Source of the DNA: Lentisphaerota bacterium
Lineage (GTDB): Bacteria; Verrucomicrobiota; Kiritimatiellia; CAIQIC01; Lenti-01
Reading direction: 5' to 3'
Length of the DNA stretch: 40,908 bases
NCBI GenBank assembly: GCA_012514035.1
Contig: JAAZBB010000070.1
Location: 1-40,908 of the forward strand
In this document: positions 1-7,440 of the stretch, in pieces
Position numbering within the stretch: position 1 is the first letter of the stretch
Layout: each line of letters opens with the position of its first letter
Program-made: the position numbers and the translations under genes
Notes under the pieces: generated by a model
What the model saw: the letters and a program-made list of their open reading frames with translations, nothing else
What the model was told of the DNA's origin: nothing
The model's database searches: none

Positions 1-722
1 CGCATGGCGTCCCACGCCGCCTCGTCCGACAACGGCGCGATCTGTGCGCGGATGTAGTCGTCCGCGAATTCGCGCAGGGGGCCTTTCTTGCGGTAGACGT
101 AGAACAAGAACTCCCCCCCTGGCTCCAGGACGCGCGCGGCGGCCAGCAGGGCGGCCCGGGTCGACGGCGTATGGTGCAGCACCCCTTCGGAAAACACGGT
201 GTCGAAGGCGCCATCAGCGAACGGCAATTGCAAGGCGTCCGCCTGCACCAGATGAACATTGGGAAATTCCCTCAAGCGTTCCTGGGCAACATCCACCGCC
301 GTGGAAATGTCCGCCCCCACCCACATGGCCTTTCCCGTCCAGCCCGGATGGTTCAGATAAAGCGAAGAGGTGTATCCGCTGCCGCACCCCACGTCCAGGA
401 TCCGCCGGCGAGAATCAAAATAGCCGACCCAGTCCTTTTCGGATCCAAATCCATATTTAGAGATGCACCAGTCCAAGGAGAGCGCGCGGAATGCCGGGGT
501 GTCGTATGTGTCGCGCTTCGCCCATTTGAAACCGAAGGCATCGCGGGTTTGAAGTTGCCCGGCATCTTCCGTCGCCACGAAACGCGGGATGCCGTTGCGA
601 ACCGGAAACCGTCGCCCGTCGTCTGTTTCGAGGCACTTTCCGGCGTCTCCTGGCTCAGGCCCCCAACGCAACCGGCCACCAGTTGCCGGATCCCGCAACA
701 GCCGAAACAAGTCGTCGCTCAT
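1..722 (-). CDS. Class I SAM-dependent methyltransferase with Trm112-like N-terminus (3' end outside window)
   Basis: The reading frame starts at the ATG at 722-720 and stays open to the window edge, giving about 240 residues with the C-terminus missing. The first ~50 residues (LLRDPATGGRLRW, later RRFPVRNGIPRFV) look like the short Trm112-type segment that often precedes methyltransferases acting on small molecules or glycans; the cysteine pairs of a true zinc site are mostly absent. Next comes motif I of the Rossmann fold, RILDVGCGSGYTSSLY, then a motif like FDTVFSEGVLHHT and LEPGGEFLFYVY, typical of Methyltransf_11 proteins. The ATG overlaps the stop of the aminotransferase gene as ATGA, so the two genes are translationally coupled. 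The neighbourhood suggests modification of a surface sugar or lipid-linked glycan. The substrate cannot be read from sequence. Confidence 0.85.
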   Translation of the reverse strand, partial: MSDDLFRLLRDPATGGRLRWGPEPGDAGKCLETDDGRRFPVRNGIPRFVATEDAGQLQTRDAFGFKWAKRDTYDTPAFRALSLDWCISKYGFGSEKDWVGYFDSRRRILDVGCGSGYTSSLYLNHPGWTGKAMWVGADISTAVDVAQERLREFPNVHLVQADALQLPFADGAFDTVFSEGVLHHTPSTRAALLAAARVLEPGGEFLFYVYRKKGPLREFADDYIRAQIAPLSDEAAWDAM

Positions 723-1849
723 TGAATGAGTTCCGGGTCCAAGAAGGTTCCAACCTCGTGAAGCAGTTGTTCCACCACTTGCATCTGCTGTTCCGGTGTC
801 AACTCGTGGTAGAGCGGCAAAGCCAAGGCGTGTTCGAAGACCCAGCGGCTGTTGTCCAGCCCGCCGGCATGGCGGCAGAGTGGACCGGATTGGAAGGCGG
901 GATGCCGATGCAGCGCGTAGCTGCCGATCTGCACTTCGATGCCGGCGGCGCGCATTGCACGCATCACGCGGTCGCGTTCGGGCACAAATACACAGAAGGA
1001 CTGGTACGAGGGATCGCCGCCGTCCACGACCCGCGGAACGCCGACGCGCTGATCCCCGGCCAGCAATTCGACGTAGCGTGCGGCTTGCTCCCGACGGCGC
1101 GCCAGCAGCATGTCGATCACCCGCATCTGGGCGCGGCCGACCGCCCCCAGGATATTGCTGAGCTTGTAGTTCGTGCCCACCATGCCGAACACGGTATCCT
1201 CGCGGGTTGTTTGCGCCTGCATGCCGAAATGCTTGAAGGAGTCCATCCACTCCGCCCAAACGGGGTTGTCCGTAGTAACCAGTCCGCCCTCCCCTGTGGC
1301 AATGAACTTGCGGGGGTAGAAACTGAAGGCCGAGATATCGGCCCACGCTCCGGTTTTTCGGCCCCGGTAGGCCGAACCGATGGAGCAGGCCGCATCTTCG
1401 ATGACGTACAACCCATGCTTTTGCTTGATCTCCGCCAGGCGGTCATAGGCCAAGGGCAGGCCGAAGATGGAGACGGGCATAATCGCCTTGGTTCGGGGGG
1501 TGATGGCCGCTTCAAGCGCGGCGAGGTCCAGCAACATGGTGTCTCGCTCCACGTCCGCCAGCACCGCCGTGGCACCCACGAGGTTGACCACGCCCGCGGT
1601 TACCGGATAGGTGTAGTCCGCCACCACCACTTCATCGCCGGGACCGATGCCCAGTGCCCGCAGCGCCATTTCCAGCCCAAGGGAGCAGTTGCAGACCGCC
1701 AGGGCGTGCGCACAGCCGATGTGGCGGCGGCACAACTCCTCGAATTCACGGGTTACGGCACCTTCGGTCCAGTAGCCGCTGTCGAGCACTTCGAGCACGC
1801 CGCGCTTGAGGTCCTCGTTCAGATAAGGCTTCGACAGGGGAATGCGCAT
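719..1849 (-). CDS. DegT/DnrJ/EryC1-family PLP-dependent sugar aminotransferase
   Basis: This 376-residue protein has the usual length and layout of the DegT/DnrJ/EryC1 family, which transaminates keto-sugar nucleotides to amino sugars for O-antigen, capsule or glycolipid synthesis. Visible features are the N-terminal IPLSKPYL, the PLP-binding EDAACSIGS near residues 151-159 (Asp152), and SFYPRKFIATGEGG with the likely Schiff-base lysine at Lys181. I chose the ATG at 1849-1847, which overlaps the upstream stop as TGATG and has GGAG about five bases upstream. A GTG one codon earlier (1852) is an alternative. The gene lies between an epimerase and a methyltransferase, with overlapping ends on both sides, so the three form one operon. 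The exact sugar is unknown. Confidence 0.93.
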   Translation of the reverse strand: MRIPLSKPYLNEDLKRGVLEVLDSGYWTEGAVTREFEELCRRHIGCAHALAVCNCSLGLEMALRALGIGPGDEVVVADYTYPVTAGVVNLVGATAVLADVERDTMLLDLAALEAAITPRTKAIMPVSIFGLPLAYDRLAEIKQKHGLYVIEDAACSIGSAYRGRKTGAWADISAFSFYPRKFIATGEGGLVTTDNPVWAEWMDSFKHFGMQAQTTREDTVFGMVGTNYKLSNILGAVGRAQMRVIDMLLARRREQAARYVELLAGDQRVGVPRVVDGGDPSYQSFCVFVPERDRVMRAMRAAGIEVQIGSYALHRHPAFQSGPLCRHAGGLDNSRWVFEHALALPLYHELTPEQQMQVVEQLLHEVGTFLDPELIQ

Positions 1850-2850
1850 CACCGCTCCACCCCCGCGTTCTTCTGCCGGATGGCCACTTCCTCCTGATGC
1901 CGCTTGCGCCAGTCGATCAGCGACCGCATGCCTTCCTCCAAATCGATCGACCAGCGGAAGCCCAGCTTCTCCGCGGCGGCCTTGGGACAGCCCACCCGGT
2001 TGGTCACAAAATACTCGCCGGCCGGCTTGTAGTTGATCCCCAGATCCTCTCGCCCGGTCAGCTTGAGCAGGAGTTCGACCAGTTCCTTGACGGTGGTCTT
2101 GACCCCCCGGCCGACGTTGAAGAAACCGATCGGGCAGTCCGAAGTCATGGCGCAGATGTTGGCGCGGGCCACGTCCTGCACATGGACGAAGTCATAGGCC
2201 TGCGAACCATCGCCGAAGACCACCGGCGGCTCGTTGCGGTCGATCGCGTCCAAGGCCTTCATCATGACGGCGATGTAGGCCCCGCGGTAGTCCTGGCGCG
2301 GACCGTAGACGTTCATGTAGCGCAACCCCACTCCTTTAAGCCCGTAGCGTTTGTGGTGGGCCTTCATCATGGCCTCGCCGGCAATCTTGGTGGCCCCGTA
2401 GAACGTCCAGCAGTTGAACGGATGGCTTTCCGTCATGGGCTCCTCAAGGGCGTCGCCGTAGACGCTGGCGCTGGAGGAATAGACCAGCCGTTCGATCCGG
2501 TTCCGGCGGCAGGCCTCCAGAACGTTGAAGGTACCGCGGATGTTCACGTCGAACGCCGACTGCGGAAACTCGTGGCAGTGCAGCAGCCACAACGCCGCGA
2601 GATGGAAGACGGCGTCGGCCCCCTGCATGGCGACATCCAGGATTTCAGGGTGGAGGACATCCCCGCCCAAGGGGAAGATTTCCACGCGCGGATCGCGCAG
2701 CGCGGTCTGCAGGTTCTCGCGCAGGCCGCGGCAGAAGTTGTCGTACACCACCACCTTGGCCGCGTCGGTCTCGATCAGTTCCTCGACGACATGGGACCCG
2801 ATCAGCCCTGCCCCACCGATGACCAGCACCCGCTTGCCTTTCAGATCCAT
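1849..2850 (-). CDS. NAD-dependent sugar-nucleotide epimerase/dehydratase (extended SDR)
   Basis: This 333-residue protein is a typical extended short-chain dehydrogenase/reductase of the UDP-glucose 4-epimerase/dehydratase type. The N-terminal Rossmann signature GGAGLIG is at residues 12-18, with Asp37 in VVYDNF positioned for NAD binding. The catalytic triad is visible as SSSASVYGD near residue 125-132 and Y151-GATK155. The C-terminal half carries NVGRGVKTTVKELVELL, the usual substrate-binding region. A GAGGAG ribosome site lies nine bases before the ATG at 2850. It is the first gene of the minus-strand epimerase-aminotransferase-methyltransferase operon and probably supplies the nucleotide sugar that the aminotransferase uses. 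Whether it epimerises at C4 or dehydrates cannot be decided here. Confidence 0.92.
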   Translation of the reverse strand: MDLKGKRVLVIGGAGLIGSHVVEELIETDAAKVVVYDNFCRGLRENLQTALRDPRVEIFPLGGDVLHPEILDVAMQGADAVFHLAALWLLHCHEFPQSAFDVNIRGTFNVLEACRRNRIERLVYSSSASVYGDALEEPMTESHPFNCWTFYGATKIAGEAMMKAHHKRYGLKGVGLRYMNVYGPRQDYRGAYIAVMMKALDAIDRNEPPVVFGDGSQAYDFVHVQDVARANICAMTSDCPIGFFNVGRGVKTTVKELVELLLKLTGREDLGINYKPAGEYFVTNRVGCPKAAAEKLGFRWSIDLEEGMRSLIDWRKRHQEEVAIRQKNAGVER

Positions 2851-2907
2851 GAGTTGTTCTCCTCAACAATTGAGGCGTTACCATACCGGATGACAGACGG
2901 AGATACA

Positions 2908-2936
2908 ATGATATATCCGGACAACGGGATTGGCAG
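2908..2936 (-). promoter_or_regulatory. Putative sigma70-like promoter for the epimerase operon
   Basis: On the minus strand CTGCCA (2936-2931) is separated by 17 bases from TATCAT (2913-2908), matching the -35 and -10 consensus at 4/6 and 5/6. It lies about 60 bp before the epimerase ATG, with no other gene between. Prediction by eye only. Confidence 0.4.
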
Positions 2937-3263
2937 GGCGCATCTGTGCTGGGGTGCACACCTGGACGGTTTGGGAAGGGACGCCCCTCCATAGGCGGGC
3001 AAGCTGCGCCGGCGGCGACTCAAAACTGGGTTTGTTGAAGCCTGTGTCGGAAACAGCACCCCATCCCGGATACGCCCGGATTTGAACCCGTTGCTGGCGC
3101 CCTTGCCAATGCGGTTTTGCCGCCGGTTCCGCCACAACAGCGGCCCCGTTCGCCGGGCGCGGCGGGTGTTCGTGTTTCCGGCTGAACGCGTTCACCAAGC
3201 AGTACAACAGGTCGAATCCGGTTGTTGCCCAGGGATAGCTTGATCATTGTCCCCGCACAGGCC
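2937..3263. other. Gene-free interval between epimerase operon and GT4 gene
   Basis: These roughly 330 bases hold only short minus-strand open frames (up to about 109 codons) with no ribosome site, family motif or hydrophobic pattern. I see no RNA gene. A T-loop-like string near 3078-3090 does not sit in a foldable tRNA. It may carry the 3' untranslated region of the upstream glycosyltransferase gene. Confidence 0.5.
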
Positions 3264-4481
3264 CTATGGGGAAAATCCGGCTCGGGCAGCCCAGGTCCGA
3301 AAATGCTTCTTGAGTCTATCCGGAATCCAGCGCCGCCATGTGGAAGACAAGCGAGCGTTCAGTGCGTAATCGGCGAGTGGCCGGGCAGGAGGACGCAGGT
3401 CCGGCTCCTCCACGACGGCCCGGAACAGACGGGCATAAGCGGCCCCCATGCGCTCCAGGGAAAAATGCGTCACCACCCGGTCCCTTGCTTCCCTGCGCAT
3501 CCGGGCCCAATCCTGCTCGGCCCGGGCCAACCGCCCCCACGCGCTGCCCATCGCGTTCCCGTCCCCGGGCGTGAATAGCAAGCCGGACCGGCCATGAACC
3601 GTGATCTCGTCCGAAATCCCCGGCAGCCGGGACAGCAAGGGAACGCAGCCACAGGCCATGGCCTCCAGCGTGGAATTGGAACACCCCTCGAACCTCGAAG
3701 GCAGGATGAACACCCCATGCCGCTGCAAGAGAGCCGGGATCTGCTCCGGATCCACCCGGCCGGCCAGGTTCACATGATCATCCAACCCGGCGGCTGCGAA
3801 ACGCGCCCGCAACCGGTCGAGATCCGGGCCGCTCCCCGCCACGGTTAAATGCACCTCCGGATCAAACCGCAGGGCCCGGGACAGGATCTTCGGCAGCAGG
3901 AACACGTTCTTCTGGAGATCCTCGATCCGGCCCACGTAGATCGCCCGGCGCGGAGACGCTCCCGTTCCCGGCTGGAAACGCCCGGTATCCACCCCGTTGG
4001 CGATCACTTCCACTTTGGCCTCTGCCACGCCATATTTGGCGACCAGATCCTTTTTCAACCGGGGTCCAACGGCGATGATGCGGTTGAAATGAGCCGCCAT
4101 CAGAGCCGTCGGCCAATACACCCCCCGGGCGTTGTGCGGCATGCGGGCGATGCATCGGATGCCGCGCGGCAAAAAGGGCGGCAGACTGGACACGAAGGGG
4201 TAACAGCTCGGCAGAACGACCACCGCAGAAAACTGCTCTGCCTGCAAATGGTCCACCAGGCGGCGGGCCATGGCGGCGGGTTCCCGGTCCGGGTACTCAA
4301 TGAAGTCCACTCCCGCATCATGGGCAAACCGGGTGGCGGCAAAGGCCTGCTTGTCGAAAGGCGGAATACACCGGTAGTCGATGTCCATGGGCAACAGCTG
4401 TTCCCGCACCTGCCGAAAGCTGGTATAGGTCCCGCCGATCTGCGGCTCGCAGATGTAAGCGATTTTCAGATGAGATTCCAT
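3264..4481 (-). CDS. GT4-family glycosyltransferase
   Basis: This 405-residue protein is a GT-B fold retaining glycosyltransferase of the large GT4 family (Glyco_trans_1 domain), which transfers a sugar from a nucleotide donor to a growing surface glycan. The N-terminal acceptor domain starts KIAYICEPQIGGTYTSF. The hinge and donor domain are marked by ANGVDTGRF (about 161-169) and YVGRIEDLQKN (about 182-192). The donor-binding E-x7-E motif is E265-GCSNSTL-E273, followed by AMACGCVPLLS. Length is normal and both domains are complete. The start ATG at 4481 lacks a strong ribosome site. It is flanked by long gaps on both sides, so it is probably transcribed separately. Substrate is unknown; the setting suggests exopolysaccharide, O-antigen or protein glycan synthesis. 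Confidence 0.92.
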   Translation of the reverse strand: MESHLKIAYICEPQIGGTYTSFRQVREQLLPMDIDYRCIPPFDKQAFAATRFAHDAGVDFIEYPDREPAAMARRLVDHLQAEQFSAVVVLPSCYPFVSSLPPFLPRGIRCIARMPHNARGVYWPTALMAAHFNRIIAVGPRLKKDLVAKYGVAEAKVEVIANGVDTGRFQPGTGASPRRAIYVGRIEDLQKNVFLLPKILSRALRFDPEVHLTVAGSGPDLDRLRARFAAAGLDDHVNLAGRVDPEQIPALLQRHGVFILPSRFEGCSNSTLEAMACGCVPLLSRLPGISDEITVHGRSGLLFTPGDGNAMGSAWGRLARAEQDWARMRREARDRVVTHFSLERMGAAYARLFRAVVEEPDLRPPARPLADYALNARLSSTWRRWIPDRLKKHFRTWAARAGFSP

Positions 4482-5016
4482 TCTCGAGGGGCAATATAAC
4501 GGACTTGATAGGCCGGGGAAAGCATGAACAACCTTGATTACACCACGAAATACTCAAACACACCTTATTTAGAACAGGATGACTGGATTTACAGGCGGAA
4601 CAGCCGGGAGCCGGTTCACCACAGAGACACAGAGAGCACAGAGGGATGGCCGGGGGAGCCAACAGCCGGATGATTCACCTCAAAGAACAGAAGGAACGCA
4701 AAGAAGCAGCCGAGCAGCCCGGACGGAGCCCGCCCGTTTGGGCGAGGTCTTCGACGGCGAGCCGTCGCGGCCTAAAGCGCCACCCGTAGAGGGGTGGCTT
4801 ACAGGACAGCCGCCTGGTTCCGTTGCGATTTCCGCTTACGTATCTGGCTTCTCGCGGTTTTCTCCGTGGCCCTCTGTGTTTCAATATAGCGGTCAAGATG
4901 GCTGCGCTCCGGCAAACGGTTTCCCCCATCCAATCATTTTCTGTTTTCCTGGGTTTCCTGCTTCCCGCTTTCGTGTCATTTCGTGCATTTCGTGGTTGGA
5001 CGGCTGATAATCTTGG
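4482..5016. repeat. Intergenic block of degenerate dispersed repeats and hairpins
   Basis: This 535-bp gap holds no convincing gene. In order it shows a CACCACAGAGACACAGAGAG tract (4617-4643), a CAAAGAA/AACGCAAAGAA tract (about 4681-4706), a perfect 7-bp hairpin CGACGGC/GCCGTCG (4752-4767), a second perfect hairpin GCCACCC/GGGTGGC (4779-4798), an inverted CACAGAG-type tract CTCCGTGGCCCTCTGTGTTT (4862-4881), and TTTCGTGTCATTTCGTGCAT (4970-4989). From memory, similar strings occur between genes in many environmental PVC and delta-proteobacterial genomes, and their role is unknown. The two CACAGAG tracts face each other and enclose the hairpins, like the ends of a miniature element. Confidence 0.6.
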
Positions 5017-6156
5017 TCAGCATTTTGCAAGTTTCAGGTACAGTGCCAGGAGCTTCTCCGCACTGACGGGCCAGGTGTGGCGTTCGAGGACCTGCTGGCG
5101 GCCGGTCGCGCCCATGCGCTGTCGCAAGGCGGGATTGTCGGCCAGTTTCTTCAGGCCGGCAGCGAAGGCTTCGGCATCCCCCACCGGCACCACCACCCCC
5201 GCTCCGTCTGCGACCAGCTTCGGCACCCAGCCGCAATCGGTCGTCAGCACCGGCAACGCCGTGGCCATGGCCTCGATGGCGGCAAAACAGAAGGATTCAT
5301 AGACGCTGGAAACTACTTTCACGTCGGCGGCGGCATACACGCCGGGCATGTGCGGAAACGAAACCTCCCCGAGGAACATGACCTTGTCCGCAAGGCCCAG
5401 GGCGGCAGCCTGCTTCTCCGTTCGGGGCCGCAACGGACCACTGCCCACCAGGACCAGCCGCGCGGCGGGATGGTCTTTCACGAAACCGGCGAAGGCGGCG
5501 AGCAGCATTTGATGGTCCTTGAAGGCCTGGAACCGCGCCACATACAGTGCGATGAATTCATCGCGGCCGATCCCATGCGTTTCGCGGAAATCCGAAAGAT
5601 GCGGCCGGAACAGGTCCGCGTCCACAGCGTTGGGAATATCCGTCACTTCCAATCCCGAATCCCGCAATTTCTGGATGCTGGTACCGCTGGCGATCAACGC
5701 GTCTGCCAGCGGCACGCCGCCGCGGGGATCGTGGTAATTGGGAGCGGTCAGGCGCATGACAATGGGGGTTTTCACGCTGCGTTTCTTGAGCCGATAGACA
5801 AAGTTCGGCAGTTCGCAGACCTGAATGATGTCGAATTCGCCGGCGTGCTTGGCCACCCACCGGGCGGCCCGCCATTCAAACCATTCGAATTCCAATTGCC
5901 GGATCCGCCAGCCGCCCTTGACCTTGTCCCAGGGGAATCGCCGCAGCCAAGGCGTGCGCAGCGTCCGGGCGCCGGGCACGGGCAGCGGCGCCGGCCGAAG
6001 CAGCGGCGCGCCGCACAGATGGCTTACCCGCGCGCCGGCCTTGGCCAAATGGCGCGAAACCTCCAGATCGAACGTCTCCCCCCCGCCCCGTTCCAGACAG
6101 GCCATGCGGTTGACGAACAGGATGTGCAAAGGGCGAAATATGCTTGGTTCAGGCAT
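5017..6156 (-). CDS. GT4-family glycosyltransferase
   Basis: This 379-residue GT-B enzyme belongs to the GT4 family. The open frame extends 92 codons further upstream, but that part overlaps the next gene and has no family similarity, so I place the start at the ATG at 6156, giving MPEPSIFRPLHILFVNR, the usual first beta-strand. The glycine-rich acceptor loop ERGGGETFD is at residues 22-30, PNAVDADLFRP at 175-185, LYVARFQAFKDHQ at 204-216, and the donor-binding E-x7-E motif E287-SFCFAAI-E295 is followed by AMATALPVLTTDCGW. No strong ribosome site is visible. It starts 26 bases downstream of the methyltransferase stop, so the two are probably co-transcribed. It differs in sequence from the GT4 protein at 3264-4481 and probably makes a different linkage. 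Confidence 0.92.
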   Translation of the reverse strand: MPEPSIFRPLHILFVNRMACLERGGGETFDLEVSRHLAKAGARVSHLCGAPLLRPAPLPVPGARTLRTPWLRRFPWDKVKGGWRIRQLEFEWFEWRAARWVAKHAGEFDIIQVCELPNFVYRLKKRSVKTPIVMRLTAPNYHDPRGGVPLADALIASGTSIQKLRDSGLEVTDIPNAVDADLFRPHLSDFRETHGIGRDEFIALYVARFQAFKDHQMLLAAFAGFVKDHPAARLVLVGSGPLRPRTEKQAAALGLADKVMFLGEVSFPHMPGVYAAADVKVVSSVYESFCFAAIEAMATALPVLTTDCGWVPKLVADGAGVVVPVGDAEAFAAGLKKLADNPALRQRMGATGRQQVLERHTWPVSAEKLLALYLKLAKC

Positions 6157-6182
6157 GAATGAGCAATGTTCAGGTGTTGTTT

Positions 6183-6929
6183 CTACCGTTTGGGGTGAAA
6201 CAACTTTTCCAACAACCAGCGCCGGGCCACCGTTTTGGTCAGATGCGCAACGGTGGGGCCCGATGGGATTGTCGCATCGGGCCGTTTGCGGGCCCATACC
6301 CAGTTGTCCCGAATCGTCACAGATTCGATGTCGGGATGCTGGGATACCACAAGCGTGACTAATCGTTCCACCTGCGATTCTTTTCGATATTCGTCGGGCT
6401 TGTCTTTCATTTGGGGCTCCCGGCTCCACCAATCCGACTTTTCGATGGTGAATAAATAATCATCGAACAGAAACCAGCCGCCCGGTTTCAACAGTTTCAT
6501 GGCCAGGAAAAAGGCGCAGACATCGGGCTCCCACAGATGAGCGCCGTCCAGGAAGATAAAATCCAGAAAAGGCTGACAACGGCCGTCGGCCGAATGCGTC
6601 TCAATCTGTTTCTTCAATTCCCAAGTATAGGAGATGGGGGAAAACACCGGGGTGACATAATCCTGCAGGCCTGTTTTCTTCAGGTTTTCAAGAATGTTGG
6701 GATTGCCTTGATGGTGCTTCACACCTTCCATGTCCATGGAGGTCAAATGGCCGGTTCCGATTTCCTGCAGGGCGGCGGCAATCACGCAGGAGGTTTTGCC
6801 ATATAGAAAACCCAATTCGAGGCATTCGGCGGGCCGAGCCTCCATGATCCAGTCATACAGCAGCCGGCACTGACTCTCCTCGGTGCATGGCAAATGGCCC
6901 ACCATGTCATAGACCTGTTTGAATTTCAT
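6183..6929 (-). CDS. Class I SAM-dependent methyltransferase (Methyltransf_24-like)
   Basis: The true start is the ATG at 6929 (MKFKQVYDMV), giving 248 residues. The longer frame upstream is low-complexity and overlaps the preceding small gene. AGGGG lies about five bases before the ATG. The SAM-binding motif is AECLELGFLYGKTSCVIA (34-51), followed by the acidic SMDMEG, then LDFIFLDGAHLWEPDVCAFF and LLKPGGWFLFDDY, the arrangement of the Methyltransf_24 group often found in glycan and antibiotic clusters. The histidine in LDGAH and the DD pair could bind a metal, as in TylF/macrocin-type sugar O-methyltransferases, but this is inference. It sits directly upstream of a GT4 gene and probably methylates a sugar of the same glycan. 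Confidence 0.87.
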   Translation of the reverse strand: MKFKQVYDMVGHLPCTEESQCRLLYDWIMEARPAECLELGFLYGKTSCVIAAALQEIGTGHLTSMDMEGVKHHQGNPNILENLKKTGLQDYVTPVFSPISYTWELKKQIETHSADGRCQPFLDFIFLDGAHLWEPDVCAFFLAMKLLKPGGWFLFDDYLFTIEKSDWWSREPQMKDKPDEYRKESQVERLVTLVVSQHPDIESVTIRDNWVWARKRPDATIPSGPTVAHLTKTVARRWLLEKLFHPKR

Positions 6930-6939
6930 CGTTACCCCT

Positions 6940-7275
6940 TCAGTGGATGCGCGGGCATGATGCAGAGAATAATTCCCGGGGACGGTCCGTTCCGGTTTCC
7001 GGGTTGCCGCCACCGGGCTGCGTCCATTCGCGGTGGCCGTGGTGCTGGCAGTAGCGCATGAGGCGGTCGCACGGGGCGTTGACGGCATCAGTCCGGGCGC
7101 CTCCGAAACAGGAGACGCTGACAACCCCGAGGGGGCCGGTGACAACGCCCGGGGAAATTTCGCAGAGCCCGGGGTGTCCCAGACAGCTTTGCCGGAAAAT
7201 GACGGTCACAAAGCCGGCCAACATGCCGGCCAGGTTGAGGACAAAAGCGATCGCAATCCAGGTACTGCTGTTCAT
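6940..7275 (-). CDS. Small single-pass membrane protein of unknown function
   Basis: I do not recognise a family. The proposed protein has 111 residues, starts at the ATG at 7275 (MNSSTWIAIAF), and has one clear hydrophobic segment at residues 5-27 (WIAIAFVLNLAGMLAGFVTVIF). A glycine- and cysteine-containing tail follows, including CDRLMRYCQHHGHREW, which could bind metal. Codons in the first ~85 residues have G/C in the third position almost throughout, like neighbouring genes; the last 20 codons look less typical. The stop lies 10 bases before the methyltransferase ATG, consistent with an operon. There is no strong ribosome site. The gene diverges from the OB-fold operon. Confidence 0.5.
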   Translation of the reverse strand: MNSSTWIAIAFVLNLAGMLAGFVTVIFRQSCLGHPGLCEISPGVVTGPLGVVSVSCFGGARTDAVNAPCDRLMRYCQHHGHREWTQPGGGNPETGTDRPRELFSASCPRIH

Positions 7276-7359
7276 GCGGGATGATTTTCCACACCTCGGG
7301 GCAAATGGAAAGCAGGAAAACGTTCCACCCGTCCGAACCTGGGGTCCGCCTTTTGGGCT

Positions 7360-7388
7360 TTGTGGTTGCGGGTGAACAGGGATATAGT
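7360..7388 (+). promoter_or_regulatory. Putative sigma70-like promoter for the OB-fold operon
   Basis: TTGTGG (7360-7365) and TATAGT (7383-7388) are separated by 17 bases and precede the GAGGAG ribosome site and ATG at 7441 by about 50 bases. The -10 matches the consensus 5/6, the -35 only 3/6. Prediction by eye. Confidence 0.4.
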
Positions 7389-7440
7389 TGCCGGTGCTGT
7401 TTGCTTGGATCAATCAGCGGAATTGGCGAGGAGAAAGCGC

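Noticed and set aside
3060..3130. T-loop-like GGGTTCAAATCC on the minus strand, suggesting a tRNA
   Set aside because: The flanking bases do not form a 5-bp T stem and no acceptor, D or anticodon arm can be placed.
4579..5302. Plus-strand open frames across the repeat block
   Set aside because: They translate intergenic repeats and hairpins, continue into the antisense of the GT4 gene, and have no ribosome site.
5017..6432. Extended 471-residue version of the second GT4 protein
   Set aside because: The first 92 codons overlap the methyltransferase gene and lack GT4 similarity; the ATG at 6156 gives the normal first strand.
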